Source: an uncultured Acidiphilium sp. (lineage in GTDB: Bacteria; Bacillota; Clostridia; Christensenellales; Borkfalkiaceae). From it: 26,136 nt of DNA. This document shows, one piece after another, positions 6,994 through 15,546 of this stretch. Both the position numbers and the translations under genes were made by a program. A model generated the notes under the pieces. That model made no database searches. It saw only the letters and a program-made list of their open reading frames with translations, and was not told the origin of the DNA. The stretch covers positions 1 to 26,136 of the forward strand of contig CABUWK010000032.1 in assembly GCA_902495325.1 (NCBI GenBank), written 5' to 3'. Position 1 is the first letter of the stretch. Every line of letters starts with the position of its first letter.

Positions 6994-7884
6994 ATGTCGG
7001 CAAAAACAAGCGAAAAAACTTACAACGTCGTAATCACCCTTATCTGCACGATCACGGCTCTTCTCTGTCTGTATCCGCTGATCTACACGTTACTGGTGTC
7101 CTTCTGTGCCCCTACGGATATCGACGCAAGATATATTCTTCCCATCCCCAAAAAGTTTACCCTGCAGGCTTACGCGCAGGTGATCACGGCGGGAAATTAC
7201 ATCGTCCGCGCGCTCGGCGTTTCCGTGTTCAGAACGTTGTTCGGAACGGCGATCAGCCTGTTTGCGTGTGCTCTGCTCGCATATGCGCTTTCTCGCAGGG
7301 ATCTTCCGGGAAGAGGGGCGGTGATCAAACTGCTTATTTTCTGTATTCTGTTCAACGGCGGGCTGATCCCGACTTACGTCGTGATCGAAGGTCTCGGGCT
7401 TACGAATAATATCTGGGTCTATATCCTGCCGAACGTGATGAACGTATGGAACGTCATCGTGATCAAACAGTTTTTCGAAGGGCTTCCGAGGGAGATCGAA
7501 GAGGCGGCGAACATCGACGGCGCGAGCGAATGGAGAATTTTCCTGAACGTCGTATTGCCCATGTCAAAGCCGGTTATGGCGGCGATCGGGCTTTTCACGA
7601 TGGTAGGGCAGTGGAACAGCTGGTTCGACGCTTTCCTCTACGTGTCTCAGACGCCCGATCTCTGGCCGTTGCAGTATTACATTCAGATCTCTTTCAATAA
7701 CCTGAATCAGATCAACCAGGGCAACGCCGATAAATGGCAGGCGATCATCGGGATCGGCAAAGTGGACGATATGACCGTGAAAATGGCGCTCACCGTGATC
7801 GGTTGCGTTCCCATACTCGTCGTTTATCCCTTCTTCCAGAAATATTTCGCGAAGGGCGTTTACCTCGGATCGGTCAAAGGCTGA
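6994..7884 (+). CDS. ABC sugar importer permease (YtcP/CarbA-type)
   Basis: A 296-residue membrane protein with six predicted helices, starting at about residue 13 (VVITLICTITALLCLYPLIY). The EAA loop is EEAANIDGASEWRIF (about 169-183). The C-terminus, KYFAKGVYLGSVKG, is the characteristic ending of this permease class. It follows the first permease by 16 bases with a strong AAAGGAGG site. It forms the heterodimeric channel with that permease and receives cargo from the lipoprotein at 7959. Substrate class (complex oligosaccharide rather than simple sugar) is inferred from family and neighbours. Confidence 0.94.
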   Translation: MSAKTSEKTYNVVITLICTITALLCLYPLIYTLLVSFCAPTDIDARYILPIPKKFTLQAYAQVITAGNYIVRALGVSVFRTLFGTAISLFACALLAYALSRRDLPGRGAVIKLLIFCILFNGGLIPTYVVIEGLGLTNNIWVYILPNVMNVWNVIVIKQFFEGLPREIEEAANIDGASEWRIFLNVVLPMSKPVMAAIGLFTMVGQWNSWFDAFLYVSQTPDLWPLQYYIQISFNNLNQINQGNADKWQAIIGIGKVDDMTVKMALTVIGCVPILVVYPFFQKYFAKGVYLGSVKG

Positions 7885-7909
7885 AATTTCAAATAAAATG
7901 CGGCGGCAA

Positions 7910-7932
7910 GGATCTCCGGCAAAGGGAGATCC
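7910..7932 (+). promoter_or_regulatory. Intercistronic stem-loop before the binding-protein gene
   Basis: ggatctcc (7910-7917) pairs perfectly with ggagatcc (7925-7932) over a 7-base loop. No T-run follows, so it is not a terminator. Hairpins between permease and binding-protein genes can stabilise one part of the mRNA and raise binding-protein output; that role here is inferred. Confidence 0.6.
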
Positions 7933-7958
7933 GCGAGAAAGCCGTGAAAGGAGAAAAG

Positions 7959-9728
7959 ATGAAAAAGAATTTACTGAAAACGTTTTTATCGGCAGTGCTT
8001 GCGGTTTCGTTCGTAACGGGCGCCGCGGCATGCGGTAACAGCATCGGAAAGGTTGATTCCGTATCGACGGACGGCGGATCTTCTTCCGCCGGCGGCGACG
8101 AGGACGCGGTATACAATGCGACCCTGCTCGTGAGCGGATGGACAAACACGCCGACTACGGCGGACGATCCTTATAAAGCGTGGATCAGAGAAAATTACGG
8201 GCTGAACGTTTCGCTTAACGCGACGACCGATTTCGATAATTCGGTCACGATCGGGTTTTCTTCCAAAAATAAACCGGATATCGTGTCTTTCCCCACGTTT
8301 ACCTCTTTCCAGACCGTCCGTAAACAGGGCGTTCTGCTTGAAGACTGGACGCCTTATCTCGAAAAAATGCCCAATTTCAAAAAACTTCTCACAAGCGACA
8401 GCCAGAAGTTTACCAGGCAGATCATGACGGACGAAAACGGAAAACTCAACGCGATCTGGACGCCCGCCACGCCTCCGACCTGGTCTTTGAAAATCAGGGA
8501 AGACTGGGCGACGGAATACCGCGCGGATACGAACGCTTACGACGAAAACGGCAACGTTACGACAAAAGCTTCCGATATTTACATTCCCGCCGGCGCGACC
8601 TGCACCAAGGGAGGCGAATGGATGCCCGATACGCCGGAAGATCTGATCTATTTCGCGAGATGGATCAAAGTCTTCAAAAATAAAGGGCTTTCCAAAACCG
8701 ATTATTACGGCTTTACGACGGCGGGCGGCAAAACGTCGCTCGGGACCCTCGAAACGTGGATGCCCCTGATGTGGGGAAGAGTTCCCGTCGTTCCCTACGG
8801 TTTCTATATCGATAAAAACGGAGAAGTGCAGTTCTCCACGACGGACGGTTCTTACGAGCCTTACCTCAATTATCTCCGCCAGATCTGCGACGAAGGACTG
8901 ATCGATCCCAGCTGGTTTTCTCAGACTTTCTCCGACGATAAGAGAACGACTTCCGGAAAGATCGGCATTCAGTGGTATCCCGGTTCCATTTCCACTTCCA
9001 CGCAGATCGACGCGAACGCCGGCAGAGGGGATAACGATCAGATCGACACCACCGAATGGTGGATGACCTATCCGCTTCCCGTTTCCGAAGACGCCGCGAA
9101 CGAATATGCCGGTTATATGGCGGGGCAGGGGCTTGCCGGAAACATCATCACCGTTTCCAAACAGACCGCGCTCAACAAGCCGCTGATGGAACGGATCTGC
9201 AAGCTGATCGACGATTGTTACGCTTATCACGACGAAGAAAAGAACGTGTACGAAAGAGGGGTCGCGTACGACGCGCTCCGCTGGGGCGTCGGCATCGAAA
9301 GCAGCATTTCTTACCAGACGATCGAGGGCTCGCCTCTCGTATACTGCAACACTGCGGGCGACGACAACACTTACCGCGGCAGATACAGCGGCGCGTGGGA
9401 CTGGGGCGCATGGATCTCCTCTTCTTACGACGGCGTTGTGCAGGGCACGAGCGAAGAGATCACGGGCGTTATCCTGAAAGTCGCGGAGCACGACCTGAAA
9501 ACGGCAACGTTCAAAACGACGCCGCAGATCGGCGAATTCCTCGATCTCGATTCCTCGAAAGTGAACGACGTGGTTGCGGACATGGTGAGCTTTGCCTATA
9601 AATACGCGACCCGTCAGACGAATACTTCGGTTGCCGATTACTGCAGATCGATCAATACGAACGCTTCGATGAGATCGCTGAAAGAAGAAGCTGGCGATCA
9701 GTTTAAAAAACTCGGTCTTATATACTGA
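7959..9728 (+). CDS. Extracellular solute-binding lipoprotein (LplA/YtcQ-like, family 1)
   Basis: A 589-residue lipoprotein that would capture oligosaccharides outside the membrane and deliver them to the two upstream permeases. The N-terminus is a lipoprotein signal peptide with the lipobox GAAAC and Cys25 as the lipidated residue. A Gly/Ser-rich linker follows to about 50, then the two-lobed binding fold (ATLLVSGWTNTP and NKPDIVSFPTFTS early; a Trp/Tyr-rich second half). Length and context match the large LplA-type binding proteins. The frame is open further upstream into the permease gene. The start was placed at 7959 because it gives the signal peptide and sits 5 bases after AAAGGAG. Ligand not predictable. 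Confidence 0.93.
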   Translation: MKKNLLKTFLSAVLAVSFVTGAAACGNSIGKVDSVSTDGGSSSAGGDEDAVYNATLLVSGWTNTPTTADDPYKAWIRENYGLNVSLNATTDFDNSVTIGFSSKNKPDIVSFPTFTSFQTVRKQGVLLEDWTPYLEKMPNFKKLLTSDSQKFTRQIMTDENGKLNAIWTPATPPTWSLKIREDWATEYRADTNAYDENGNVTTKASDIYIPAGATCTKGGEWMPDTPEDLIYFARWIKVFKNKGLSKTDYYGFTTAGGKTSLGTLETWMPLMWGRVPVVPYGFYIDKNGEVQFSTTDGSYEPYLNYLRQICDEGLIDPSWFSQTFSDDKRTTSGKIGIQWYPGSISTSTQIDANAGRGDNDQIDTTEWWMTYPLPVSEDAANEYAGYMAGQGLAGNIITVSKQTALNKPLMERICKLIDDCYAYHDEEKNVYERGVAYDALRWGVGIESSISYQTIEGSPLVYCNTAGDDNTYRGRYSGAWDWGAWISSSYDGVVQGTSEEITGVILKVAEHDLKTATFKTTPQIGEFLDLDSSKVNDVVADMVSFAYKYATRQTNTSVADYCRSINTNASMRSLKEEAGDQFKKLGLIY

Positions 9729-9747
9729 GTTTTAAAAGAAAAAAATA

Positions 9748-9766
9748 TTTCCGCCGGATGCGGAAA
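9748..9766 (+). promoter_or_regulatory. Stem-loop abutting the ribosome binding site of the 1020-aa protein
   Basis: tttccgc (9748-9754) pairs with gcggaaa (9760-9766) over a 5-base loop, and AAAGGAG begins within the right arm. The hairpin could modulate ribosome access or protect the mRNA after processing. No T-run follows it. Confidence 0.55.
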
Positions 9767-9776
9767 GGAGAAAAAT

Positions 9777-12700
9777 ATGAACAGAAGGAAAATGTTGCTG
9801 GCATCGTTTGCGACGGCGCTCGTCGTGGGGCTTACGGGCACGGGCGTCGCTTACGGAGGATCGGTCGCCCGTGCGGACGAAACGCAGGCGAAAAACTTCT
9901 CCTGCGACTTTACGACCGCGGGATCGCTTTCCGCGATCGACGGGCTTGCCGTCGGGTTCGATCCCGCGGCAAACAACGAAACGTATACGCAGGAAGAATG
10001 GGTCACCTATTCGAAAACCCTCGGCGATCTGTTTACTTTGGACGGGGGACTGAAAGTCAATACGTCCGCCTATTCGGGAGACGCCGTGGACGGAAACCGC
10101 ATTTACGTCCGTGCGGACGGTGCGGAATACCGCTATTTTACCGCGGAACTCGTTTACACCTATAATTCGGAAGACAGAAACGGCTGGGCGGGATTTATGT
10201 TCGGCTATACGAATTACGAACGCCAGGCGCGTTGGGGAGACAGCCCTTACGGTGTGGAAATGTTCGTTCAGAAAGAAGGGAAGGGCACTTACGCTTCGGC
10301 AAAACTGAACGATTCCGGTTTTACCGAAACGAACGCTTACGAAGGTTATACGATCCTCGGTGAACACAAACTCGTTCTCACCGTTTCCGAAACGGGCGCG
10401 ACGATGACGGTCGACGGAAAAAAATCTTCCGGGATCACGAAGGATTTCATGACTTCGAAACAATATGAGATCCCGACGGCGAGCGTCGGTTTCTTCCTTA
10501 CGAACGGCGATTTCACTGTGAAGAGCTTTTCGGTGACGGATAACGGCGGGCAGAGCGGCGACGTTTACGATCCCGAAAAAGATCCCGATAACCCGATCCA
10601 TTACACCTACAGAAACGTTTACGATTTTACCGGCGTGACGGACGTTTCCTCGGTGAAGGATTTCTCCGCCGGCATCGATCCCGCGCAGAACGACGATCGC
10701 TATACGTCGGACGGCTGGGTGACTTACGGAAAAGCGTTGAACGAGATCTTTACCGCAGACGGCGGACTTAAGATCGATCCGTCCGTGTACTCCGGGAACG
10801 ACGTTTCGGAAAACAATATCTACACGAGACTGAACACGAAAAACCTGCAGTATTTCAAAGCGGAACTCGTTTATACCTATAATTCCGCCGACAGAAACGG
10901 CTGGGCGGGCTTTATGTTCGGCTATACGAACTTTGAAAAAAAAGCGCGCTGGGGAGACAGTCCTTACGGCGTGGAACTCTTCGTGCAGAAGAGCGGAAAA
11001 GGTACGTATTCTTCCGCAAAACTGAACGACGCAAGTTATACGGAAGGAGAAATCCCCGCGAAGTGGGAACCGGTGGGAGAACATAAACTTACGGTCGTGG
11101 CGATCGGCTCCGGCGTGACCCTTTATGCCGACGGCTATAAGGTGGTCTGGATCACCCGGGAGAAGATGGAAGAAAAGGGTTATGCCATGACTGCCGCGTC
11201 GATGGGGTTCTATTTTACGAACGGCGATTTCACGGCGAAAAAATTCAGCTATTCCGCCCTCGGCGCGAACGGCGAGGAATATGTTGCCGTAACGGGGATC
11301 TCCGGGAAAGATTCTTACGAAACGTCTCAGTTCGAAGGGGTTGCCGTGGAAGCGAAAGTCCTTCCCGAAGACGCATCTTTAAAAACGCTGAATTACGAAC
11401 TTCCCGCAGGGGCGGTCGCCGTGGGCGATAAGCTCTATTTCGCAAACGCGGGCACGTATACGATCCGCGTGAGTTCCGCAGACGTTCCCGAAATATATAA
11501 AGATATCACCGTTACTGTGACCGAGGACGACAAATATATCGCTTACAGAACGGACGAGGCGAGCGCGAAAAAGAATTTCGAACACTACGTGGTGACGAGC
11601 GGCGGCGCGAAAGACGGACAGCCGCAGAATGTGGAAAACTACTGGACGTTCAACGAGGACGGCAGCATGACCCTGACCGAAAACATCAAATCGGCAGTCG
11701 ACGCGGGCTTCTCCATGCTCTATCTGAAAGACGTTGTGAGCGGCGCGGCGATGGCGCAGAACTGTTTCGAACTCAGCTATATGGTAAAAACGAACAACGC
11801 GCCCAACGGCTGGCACGGCGTCGGCTTCGCTCTCGGCGACCGCACGACGATTCCCAACCAGAACGGTATTTCCGCCTTCATTCAGGAAGAAGCGAGAAAG
11901 GCGACGATCTGGGGCAGCGGCAAATCGGGCGTTTCCGGTCCTTACGAAGTCGACAGTTTATATGCGAGAAACACCTGGAACGTCGTCCGCGTGAAAGTGT
12001 TCGGCGCGGGCAACGAATACAAAGTGCAGTTCTTTATCAACGATATGGAAACCCCTGCGATCGAAAGGGAAACTTCCGCGATCGCGGCGGAAGACATCGC
12101 GCTGTTCACCACGACCGTCATCACCCTGAAAGACGTTTATTATGCTCAGCTTAACGCCGAAGGGGAGAGGATCGATCTCGTTTATCCCGAAAGCGTTACC
12201 GTGACGAACGAAAAGAAAACGGCGGAAATCGGCGAAACCTGGCAGATCGAAACGGAAGTTCTCCCCGCGAACGCAACGCAGAAAGGAGTGACTTACGAAA
12301 GTTCGGACGCCCTGATCGCCACCGTTACGGCAGAAGGGCTCGTGTCCTTCCGCAATGCGGGCGAAGTGACGATCACCGTTGCGTGCAAGGGCGATCCGTC
12401 GGTAAAAACGGAACAGAAGGTCACCGTCAAGGCAAAAGAAGTTCTTCCGACGAAGATCACATTCGACGCGACGCCCGGCGCGGATAAAACGGTTGTCGGC
12501 AGGAAATACACGCTGTTTGTGACCGTTTCTCCCGAAAACGCCACCAATTATAAAGTGCATTTCTCTTCGAGCGACGAAACGATCGCCACGGTAGACGAAA
12601 ACGGCAGGATTTCCTTCCTTGCCGCCGGCACCGTCACGATCACCGTCACCGCCGACGCGGACGAAACGGTGAAGAACTCGATCACGCTGACGGTCACGGG

Positions 12701-12839
12701 AGACGCGAAACAGGACAGCGCGGCAGCTTCGGACGGAAAGACGACTTCCGGCGGATGCGGCAGCAGCTTCGGCGGGATCGGAGCCCTTGCTGGGCTTGCC
12801 CTTCTCTCCGTTGCGGCGATGAAGAGAAAAATGAAATAA
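9777..12839 (+). CDS. Surface-anchored modular glycan-binding protein (LamG-like repeats, Big domains)
   Basis: A 1020-residue exported protein with no recognisable catalytic domain. The signal peptide ends near ARA-D (33-34). Two copies of a beta-rich LamG-like module follow, at about 37-252 and 281-497. Both contain RNGWAGFMFGYTN, ARWGDSPYGVE and FVQKxGKGTY. An Ig-like segment lies at about 500-585 and a third, more distant LamG-like module at about 590-795 (AFIQEEARKATIWG, VSGPYEV). Two Big_2-type Ig domains lie at about 800-885 and 886-978. The C-terminus has Cys994 in GGCGSSFGG, a hydrophobic helix and KRKMK. The role is probably surface binding or display of the transporter's substrate. 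It lies 48 bp after the binding-protein gene with its own AAAGGAG site. The name is structural; ligand unknown. Confidence 0.88.
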   Translation: MNRRKMLLASFATALVVGLTGTGVAYGGSVARADETQAKNFSCDFTTAGSLSAIDGLAVGFDPAANNETYTQEEWVTYSKTLGDLFTLDGGLKVNTSAYSGDAVDGNRIYVRADGAEYRYFTAELVYTYNSEDRNGWAGFMFGYTNYERQARWGDSPYGVEMFVQKEGKGTYASAKLNDSGFTETNAYEGYTILGEHKLVLTVSETGATMTVDGKKSSGITKDFMTSKQYEIPTASVGFFLTNGDFTVKSFSVTDNGGQSGDVYDPEKDPDNPIHYTYRNVYDFTGVTDVSSVKDFSAGIDPAQNDDRYTSDGWVTYGKALNEIFTADGGLKIDPSVYSGNDVSENNIYTRLNTKNLQYFKAELVYTYNSADRNGWAGFMFGYTNFEKKARWGDSPYGVELFVQKSGKGTYSSAKLNDASYTEGEIPAKWEPVGEHKLTVVAIGSGVTLYADGYKVVWITREKMEEKGYAMTAASMGFYFTNGDFTAKKFSYSALGANGEEYVAVTGISGKDSYETSQFEGVAVEAKVLPEDASLKTLNYELPAGAVAVGDKLYFANAGTYTIRVSSADVPEIYKDITVTVTEDDKYIAYRTDEASAKKNFEHYVVTSGGAKDGQPQNVENYWTFNEDGSMTLTENIKSAVDAGFSMLYLKDVVSGAAMAQNCFELSYMVKTNNAPNGWHGVGFALGDRTTIPNQNGISAFIQEEARKATIWGSGKSGVSGPYEVDSLYARNTWNVVRVKVFGAGNEYKVQFFINDMETPAIERETSAIAAEDIALFTTTVITLKDVYYAQLNAEGERIDLVYPESVTVTNEKKTAEIGETWQIETEVLPANATQKGVTYESSDALIATVTAEGLVSFRNAGEVTITVACKGDPSVKTEQKVTVKAKEVLPTKITFDATPGADKTVVGRKYTLFVTVSPENATNYKVHFSSSDETIATVDENGRISFLAAGTVTITVTADADETVKNSITLTVTGDAKQDSAAASDGKTTSGGCGSSFGGIGALAGLALLSVAAMKRKMK
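9885..10540 (+). repeat. LamG-like module, copy A (coding repeat)
   Basis: This is the first copy of the duplicated module in the 1020-aa protein. Around 10179-10214 its DNA is nearly identical to copy B around 10902-10930 (for example aacggctgggcggg and tttatgttcggctatacgaa), so the duplication is recent or kept similar by conversion. Confidence 0.7.
10620..11255 (+). repeat. LamG-like module, copy B (coding repeat)
   Basis: This is the second copy of the module and keeps the same order of motifs as copy A: WVTYGKALNEIF, VYTYNSADRNGWAGF, WGDSPYGVELFVQ and GFYFTNGDFTAK. Copy A ends in the equivalent GFFLTNGDFTVK. The two differ mainly in surface loops. Confidence 0.7.
12747..12836 (+). other. 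Cys-containing C-terminal sorting signal (1020-aa protein)
   Basis: The tail reads SGGCGSSFGG, then about 16 hydrophobic residues, then KRKMK. Cys994 is only the juxtamembrane Cys. Layout (motif, helix, basic tail) is that of C-terminal anchoring signals, but there is no LPXTG. Three other proteins downstream share it. Confidence 0.7.
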
Positions 12840-12849
12840 TAAGCCTATA

Positions 12850-12930
12850 AGCCGATTAACGGAAGATTTTTCCCGCTAGGGATAGATCTTCCGCCCCCGG
12901 GCTTCGGACAGAATACGGGAACGATCGGCT
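12850..12930 (+). promoter_or_regulatory. Structured intercistronic region before the glycosidase lipoprotein
   Basis: An outer pairing, agccgat (12850-12856) with atcggct (12924-12930), could enclose a strong inner hairpin of cggaagat (12860-12867) with atcttccg (12885-12892). That hairpin is capped by tccc/ggga (12871-12882). No T-tract is present, so it is not a terminator. The ribosome binding site AGGAG follows at 12948-12952. Confidence 0.5.
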
Positions 12931-12957
12931 AAGATACGGAACGCAACAGGAGACAGG

Positions 12958-15540
12958 ATGAAAAGAAAAATCAGTTTGGTGCTTGCCGCGGCTCTTTTTT
13001 GCGGCGCGATCGCAGGGTGCGGCATCGGGTGCGGCGCAAAGAGCGACGCGTCGGAAAGCGAAAGCGGTTATCATGACGGAGGAGAAATGATCGGGACGAA
13101 AAAATATGACCTCGGAGAGATCGCATATGCTCTTTCGAAATACGAAAAGACGACCGACGACAGCGAGATCACCGTTACCGTGCCCACGAAAGATTCTTTT
13201 TCGACGGGCGAAACGATCGAGGTTTCTTCCAAAATAAAAGCGACGAAAACGTGGAAGCCGCAGGGCGGAGCGGTCGTTGCCGGCGCGACGTATTTCGTGG
13301 TGGACTGGGGCGACGGCACGTGGAGCTATAACGGACCCGGCGTTCAGAAGGACAAAATGAAATCGACGGTCGTGAACAGCCACCGCTATAAAAGGGCGGG
13401 AACTTACGAGATCTCCGCGGCGGCTTACTGTATGCAGACGAACGAGATCGTCGGCTGGTCGGAAGGAAAGAAGATCTCGGTGAAGGGGAACGACGTTTTT
13501 TACGATAACCTGATCACCGATTTGAAGCCGATCTCATCCGCGGCGTACGGAAACGATTTCACGGCGGAGAACGTTGCCGACAACTCTTCCGCAACCTATT
13601 TCCGCAGTGCGGAAGCGGAAGACGCTTACGACGAGCAGTACGTCGGTTACCTTTTCGACGACATTTATACCCTTTCGGATATCGAGATCCAGATCCCCGA
13701 GGCGGCGGACGTTTTCCCTTCCAACGTGGCGGTGGAATATACGAGCGACGGCGGAAAAACGTGGCAGTCTCTCCCTAAATACTATTATCTATACGATTAT
13801 GCGCAAGGTATTTTCAACCCGATCATGCGGTTTCCGAATCCGAAGGGCGCGACCCTCGTTTTAGGGCTTGACGGCATCGTTGCGAACGGGATCCGTTTTG
13901 TTTCCAAGCTGACTTCCATGCAGACGGAAGATCTCTCGAAAGAAAAGACCCTGTACGTAAGCGAAATGAGAGTTTACGGCACGAAGAGGACCCTTCTTTA
14001 CACTTCGATGGGAAGCACGTTCGACGCCGATCTCAACAATATGTGGACGATATACGGCTCCGCGAAAACGGAACCCAATCTCACGGGAAATCAGCTCAGT
14101 TCGTCGACGAATTTCACACCCTTCCGCACCGGGCATGCGATCATCGGTTCTACCGAATGGCTCGAGTGGTGCGGGCTGAAATACAACTGGACGACTTACG
14201 ACGCCGCGAGAGATCTTTGCTACAGCTATCTGAAATCGACGCGCACCGGAAGCGACGGGTGGTCGAAGGACGACGGTTACGTGTGGGCGACCGCGAACGG
14301 ACCGGATCATCTCGATATGGGCAGACATTACACCTATAACTCGATTTTCATCTTAGCCGCGCGCAATTATCTTCTGCAGGGTAACAACGTGGGCGAATAC
14401 GACGAAAACGGCAACCCCGTAGCCTTTATGGATATGAAAAACGCCGCGGGGCAGACGATGAAGACCCGTCTCGAAAAAGCCATGAACTATATGCTGAAAA
14501 CCCTTGACGGCGAAAAGGGCGTGCTCGTGATAAAAGATCCGAAAAACCAGGGGCTTGCGGGCGCGGGCAGGAGCGTGGCTTCCAACTATTGGGACGCGAT
14601 GTCGGCTTTCGGCTATATCTCTTCTTACGAAAACATCTTCTTCTACGAAGCGGTGAAAGCGTATGCGGATATTCTCGATTATTACGGACAGGACAGTTCG
14701 TATTATAAACAACTCGCCGTTACGATCAAAGAAAAGTTCAATGAGACTTTCTGGGACAGAATGAAAAAACGCTATATCACTTCGATCAATGCGGAAAACG
14801 TCTCTCTCGATTTCGGCGTGACCTACGTGAATTTCATGGCGGTTGCTGCGGGGCTTGCGGACGACGTGAAAGCGGAAGCGATCTATGCCTGGGTAGACGG
14901 CGAAAGGATCATCGAAGGGGATACTTCCACCGGAGAGGATATTTACGGCGCGTTTAAATTTTCGGCGCGCGGCAACACGCTCGACGTTTCGAAGGTGACC
15001 GATAAAAACGGGCAGTGGTACTGGTGGTATAACGCGGAAACGATGTCTCCCGCGGCGGGGCTCGGCGCGTACGGCAACCAGATGCAGAACGGCGGAACGA
15101 TCTTCTATATCTCCTATTACGATCTTCTCGGCAGAAGCACCCTTTCGGCGGACAAATCGTTCGGCAGGTTTAAAACGATCATGGAAGAATTTCACGTCGA
15201 TTCTCTCCGTCGCAATCCGAGAACGTATTACGGCGAATACGTGGCGGGGGTTCTGGGCGAATTTCCGGAAAGTGGGCTCGTTCCGTATACCTTCGTCTCT
15301 TCGGTCGTCGGTCTGAACGCCACGGTCAGAGGACTGGAGATCAAAGCCGGGCTTCCGGCGGAAATGCAGTTTGCCGGCGTTTCGGAATATCGTTACGGCA
15401 ACCGGATCTATTCGATCAAGGTCGATAAGAGAATTACGGAACCGAAGGTGGAAAAGTATGACGACGGCACTTTCTACGTGACCGTTCCCGCAGACGGAAC
15501 GTGGTATATCACGCTCGACAACAGACTGATCAAAGGGTAA
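12958..15540 (+). CDS. Lipoprotein with PKD, discoidin and six-hairpin glycosidase-like domains
   Basis: An 860-residue exported lipoprotein with lipobox IAGC and Cys21 as the lipidation site. A PKD-like domain at about 65-180 shows WGDG (117-120) and HRYKRAGTYEI (142-152). A discoidin (F5/8 C-like) domain follows at about 185-345. The large C-terminal part (about 350-830) has the helix-rich pattern of (alpha/alpha)6 glycosidases: SNYWDAMSAFGY (542-553), repeated aromatic helices and AYGNQMQNGGT (704-714). A final beta domain ends the protein. It probably trims the target glycan outside the cell before import. Its GH family cannot be named, and catalytic acids cannot be assigned. It sits 118 bp after the 1020-aa gene, with AGGAG 5 bases before ATG, and 6 bp before the GH65 gene. 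Unlike the other surface proteins it lacks the C-terminal Cys signal because it is anchored by lipid at its N-terminus. Confidence 0.82.
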   Translation: MKRKISLVLAAALFCGAIAGCGIGCGAKSDASESESGYHDGGEMIGTKKYDLGEIAYALSKYEKTTDDSEITVTVPTKDSFSTGETIEVSSKIKATKTWKPQGGAVVAGATYFVVDWGDGTWSYNGPGVQKDKMKSTVVNSHRYKRAGTYEISAAAYCMQTNEIVGWSEGKKISVKGNDVFYDNLITDLKPISSAAYGNDFTAENVADNSSATYFRSAEAEDAYDEQYVGYLFDDIYTLSDIEIQIPEAADVFPSNVAVEYTSDGGKTWQSLPKYYYLYDYAQGIFNPIMRFPNPKGATLVLGLDGIVANGIRFVSKLTSMQTEDLSKEKTLYVSEMRVYGTKRTLLYTSMGSTFDADLNNMWTIYGSAKTEPNLTGNQLSSSTNFTPFRTGHAIIGSTEWLEWCGLKYNWTTYDAARDLCYSYLKSTRTGSDGWSKDDGYVWATANGPDHLDMGRHYTYNSIFILAARNYLLQGNNVGEYDENGNPVAFMDMKNAAGQTMKTRLEKAMNYMLKTLDGEKGVLVIKDPKNQGLAGAGRSVASNYWDAMSAFGYISSYENIFFYEAVKAYADILDYYGQDSSYYKQLAVTIKEKFNETFWDRMKKRYITSINAENVSLDFGVTYVNFMAVAAGLADDVKAEAIYAWVDGERIIEGDTSTGEDIYGAFKFSARGNTLDVSKVTDKNGQWYWWYNAETMSPAAGLGAYGNQMQNGGTIFYISYYDLLGRSTLSADKSFGRFKTIMEEFHVDSLRRNPRTYYGEYVAGVLGEFPESGLVPYTFVSSVVGLNATVRGLEIKAGLPAEMQFAGVSEYRYGNRIYSIKVDKRITEPKVEKYDDGTFYVTVPADGTWYITLDNRLIKG

Positions 15541-15546
15541 TATAAC

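Noticed and set aside
7734..7958. Upstream extension of the solute-binding lipoprotein frame
   Set aside because: It overlaps the permease gene in another frame; the start at 7959 has the lipoprotein signal peptide and ribosome binding site.
12747..12836. Classical LPXTG sortase signal at C-termini of surface proteins
   Set aside because: No LPXTG or NPXTG-like pentapeptide precedes any of the four helices; the conserved residue is Cys.
12850..12930. Terminator between the 1020-aa and lipoprotein genes
   Set aside because: The hairpin is followed by CG-rich sequence, not a T-run.
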